Shown in pieces: positions 43,858 to 45,263 of a DNA stretch of 45,263 bases. Under the pieces are notes generated by a model, which was not told the origin of the DNA, did no database searches, and saw only the letters and a list, made by a program, of their open reading frames with translations. Source of the stretch: an uncultured Lachnospiraceae bacterium (GTDB lineage: Bacteria > Bacillota > Clostridia > Lachnospirales > Lachnospiraceae); contig CAMNSZ010000021.1 of assembly GCA_946557105.1 (NCBI GenBank), forward strand, positions 1 to 45,263, read 5' to 3'. The translations under genes were made by a program, and so were the position numbers. How positions within the stretch are numbered: the first letter of the stretch is position 1; each line of letters opens with the position of its first letter.

Positions 43858-44145
43858 TTACCGCTCCCAAGCGGGCTTTCTCTCAAAGCCCACATGATAT
43901 GTAACCTTTTCCATGGTAATTTCATGCTCGCCCGCCATATAGCGGCCGACGGAAATATCCCTTCCGATAATAACTCCCTTCGGGTAATCATTCAGGCAGT
44001 GGTTCAACAGCATTATCTGTTGTTCCTTTTCCCTCTCCGAAAGAGGGCTGCCCGGATTGATGCCTCCTATGGGAACCAGCTTAACATAACGAATGTCCGC
44101 CAACGCCGTTTTCTTTTTTTCACTCATTGTCTCCTTACCGCTCAT
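43858..44145 (-). CDS. Small protein coupled to the DUF2589 gene
   Basis: 95 residues. Its ATG shares bases with the stop of the DUF2589 gene (ATGA), and GAGG stands seven bases before it. Distinct segments are LADIRYVKLVPIGGINPGSP, LSEREKEQQIMLLNHCLNDY and VIIGRDISVGRYMAGEHEIT. The latter looks like a beta-strand pair. No family recognised. The four-base overlap suggests the two products act together. Confidence 0.7.
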   Translation of the reverse strand: MSGKETMSEKKKTALADIRYVKLVPIGGINPGSPLSEREKEQQIMLLNHCLNDYPKGVIIGRDISVGRYMAGEHEITMEKVTYHVGFERKPAWER

Positions 44146-45263
44146 ACTTTTTCCTCAACTCCCTTAGCCGGCTTTCTGTCTCCGGCCGCTGACCTTACTT
44201 CCGGATAAAACGGTTCTTTGCTATATTCCGCTCTTTTCCTGAAAATCACGCCACCAATCTCAATACACTGCTTTAATGCTGCCGCGGCGGCCTTTTGCGC
44301 TGCTTCCAGCGCCTGATATTTTACCTCTCCGGAACCGTATTTCTGTGCCCTGCCATCCTTAAACGAAAGCAGCCGGAATAAATCAGATACACCATCCTTT
44401 TTTTCCTCTCCTATGTCTACAATCATTTGTATAATACCCTCCGCCTGAGCATTGAAATTGTTCCAGCTTGCCGCCGCCCTCTCAAATTCCGCCGTAATCT
44501 TGTCCGTTTTATCTTGTTTGGACTCGTTTGCCGTCAGCCGTGTCATTGCCGCCCTGTAAATATTTTGCTGTATCTTAGCCGTCTCCCGCAGCTGTGTCAT
44601 ACAAGCATGAAAATAATTTCGCGCCGCCTCTTGCCGTATCTCGATTTCGGCAATCTCCCTGCGAAACGCTTTTCTTTTTTCGGCATATATACGATCTGCT
44701 TCCGTCAGCTCCGAACCGTCTTCGTTTTTTAAGATAGTGCCCGTCACCGTTGGCGTCAGATTTGCGGCCATAATATCCAACACTCTTGCCAGCCCCTCCG
44801 GTATGCCATGATTAACGGCTCTGATATCCACATGATATTTTGCGGAATAATCGGAGCTTCTGGTGTTCTCCCTGTGCGAGCTCACATTACCGCTTATATT
44901 GACCCTTGCCGGACCGAAACCCAATCCTCCGGATGCTCCCGTGCCGATTTGCGCCGCCCTATTCGTTTTCTCGCTCTGTCTGACCTCCATATCGAATATA
45001 AGGTTTACCTCATCCAGCTGTAGACCGGGAAGGGGCACAATTGACAGCATAGGTACATCCACCCGCATTTCATTTAAGCTGCATGTGCCCTCCTCGTCCA
45101 CACTCTGCGTCTGATAGGCGAAAGCCGCGTTCCTCACCCTTCCGCTTCCGTCAAAGCCCACCTTATCGATAAATTCGGCCGTCGCCTCGGCAAGCATAAT
45201 GCTTGCCGAGGCCGCCGCGGTCAGCGGCGTGCCTATAAGCATCCCCATATCAATCCCTGCAAA
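44142..45263 (-). CDS. DUF2589 family protein, 5' end outside window
   Basis: The frame stays open to the window edge (FAGID before MGMLIGTPLTAAASASIMLA), and DUF2589 proteins usually have residues before this motif, so the true start is probably outside. At least 373 residues are seen. The first 175 fit DUF2589: EFIDKVGFDGSGRVRNAAFAYQ, VDVPMLSIVPLPGLQLDEVN, SSDYSAKYHVDIRAVNHGIP and EGLARVLDIMAANLTPT. The remainder is a long helical, charged extension (about 190-373). The function of DUF2589 is unknown to me. It is the first visible gene of an operon on the same strand as the nine-gene operon. Confidence 0.8.
   Translation of the reverse strand, partial: FAGIDMGMLIGTPLTAAASASIMLAEATAEFIDKVGFDGSGRVRNAAFAYQTQSVDEEGTCSLNEMRVDVPMLSIVPLPGLQLDEVNLIFDMEVRQSEKTNRAAQIGTGASGGLGFGPARVNISGNVSSHRENTRSSDYSAKYHVDIRAVNHGIPEGLARVLDIMAANLTPTVTGTILKNEDGSELTEADRIYAEKRKAFRREIAEIEIRQEAARNYFHACMTQLRETAKIQQNIYRAAMTRLTANESKQDKTDKITAEFERAAASWNNFNAQAEGIIQMIVDIGEEKKDGVSDLFRLLSFKDGRAQKYGSGEVKYQALEAAQKAAAAALKQCIEIGGVIFRKRAEYSKEPFYPEVRSAAGDRKPAKGVEEKV

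Noticed and set aside
25185..45263. Contractile injection system or tailocin
   Set aside because: A lysozyme and large unknown proteins are present, but no sheath, tube, baseplate, spike or AAA ATPase gene is seen.
1..45263. CRISPR array, tRNA or rRNA genes
   Set aside because: No spaced direct repeats and no recognisable tRNA or rRNA segments were found on reading through; tRNA detection by eye is not exhaustive.

Overview
The window reads as chromosomal DNA of a Gram-positive anaerobe of the class Clostridia, most like Lachnospiraceae. This rests on strong GGAGG-type ribosome binding sites, a T-box in front of thrS, the infC-rpmI-rplT order, DUF1540 and CarD proteins, AraC-linked xylanase and APH/GNAT-type resistance relatives. 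No species is claimed and no database search was run.

Layout. 1-5432 (+): the end of an OmpR-type response regulator, its histidine kinase, a lipoprotein and asparagine synthetase. 5471-9047 (-): a glycoside-hydrolase-like DUF5060/DUF4038/DUF5605 protein, a small protein and cardiolipin synthase. 9075-13475 (-): infC-rpmI-rplT with an ATT-started infC and attenuator leader, a DUF1540 protein, and T-box-controlled thrS. 13513-16783 (-): Nudix-GNAT fusion, ArsC/Spx-like protein, a soluble chemotaxis-receptor-like protein, CarD. 17018-21685: MATE exporter, intracellular GH10 xylanase divergent from an AraC regulator, SDR reductase. 21823-25098: relatives of antibiotic-resistance genes, two of which (a phosphotransferase and a GNAT) kept both ends but lost their centres; the first still carries an intact leader-peptide/antiterminator/terminator attenuator.

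25185-38722 (-) is the most unusual part: nine closely spaced genes on one strand. In transcription order they are a 181-aa beta-rich protein, a 1079-aa protein with coiled coils and a hydrophobic helical core, a clostripain-family protease, a PI-PLC-like phosphodiesterase, a STAS anti-anti-sigma-like protein, a GH24 lysozyme, a MATE-type membrane protein fused to an anti-sigma-kinase-like ATPase domain, a GH3-family acyl-adenylate enzyme, and a receptor-type PP2C phosphatase with its own HATPase domain. The set combines three partner-switching components with several envelope- or lipid-active enzymes, most of them without signal peptides. I know of no described system with this composition. 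Upstream on the same strand (43858-45263) lie a DUF2589 protein and a small partner that may belong to the same locus.

Between these two parts (about 38.8-43.0 kb) is an AT-rich patch with fragments of AbrB, DUF998 and alpha/beta-hydrolase genes, a stand-alone condensation-domain protein, a KTR-type gene broken by a perfect 21-bp inverted repeat, a GNAT, and a P-loop kinase behind a short leader ORF with an Arg-Leu-Arg motif. It looks like a decayed mobile insertion. Two small Cro/CI-type regulators sit at its right edge. No rRNA, tRNA, CRISPR array or intact insertion sequence was recognised.
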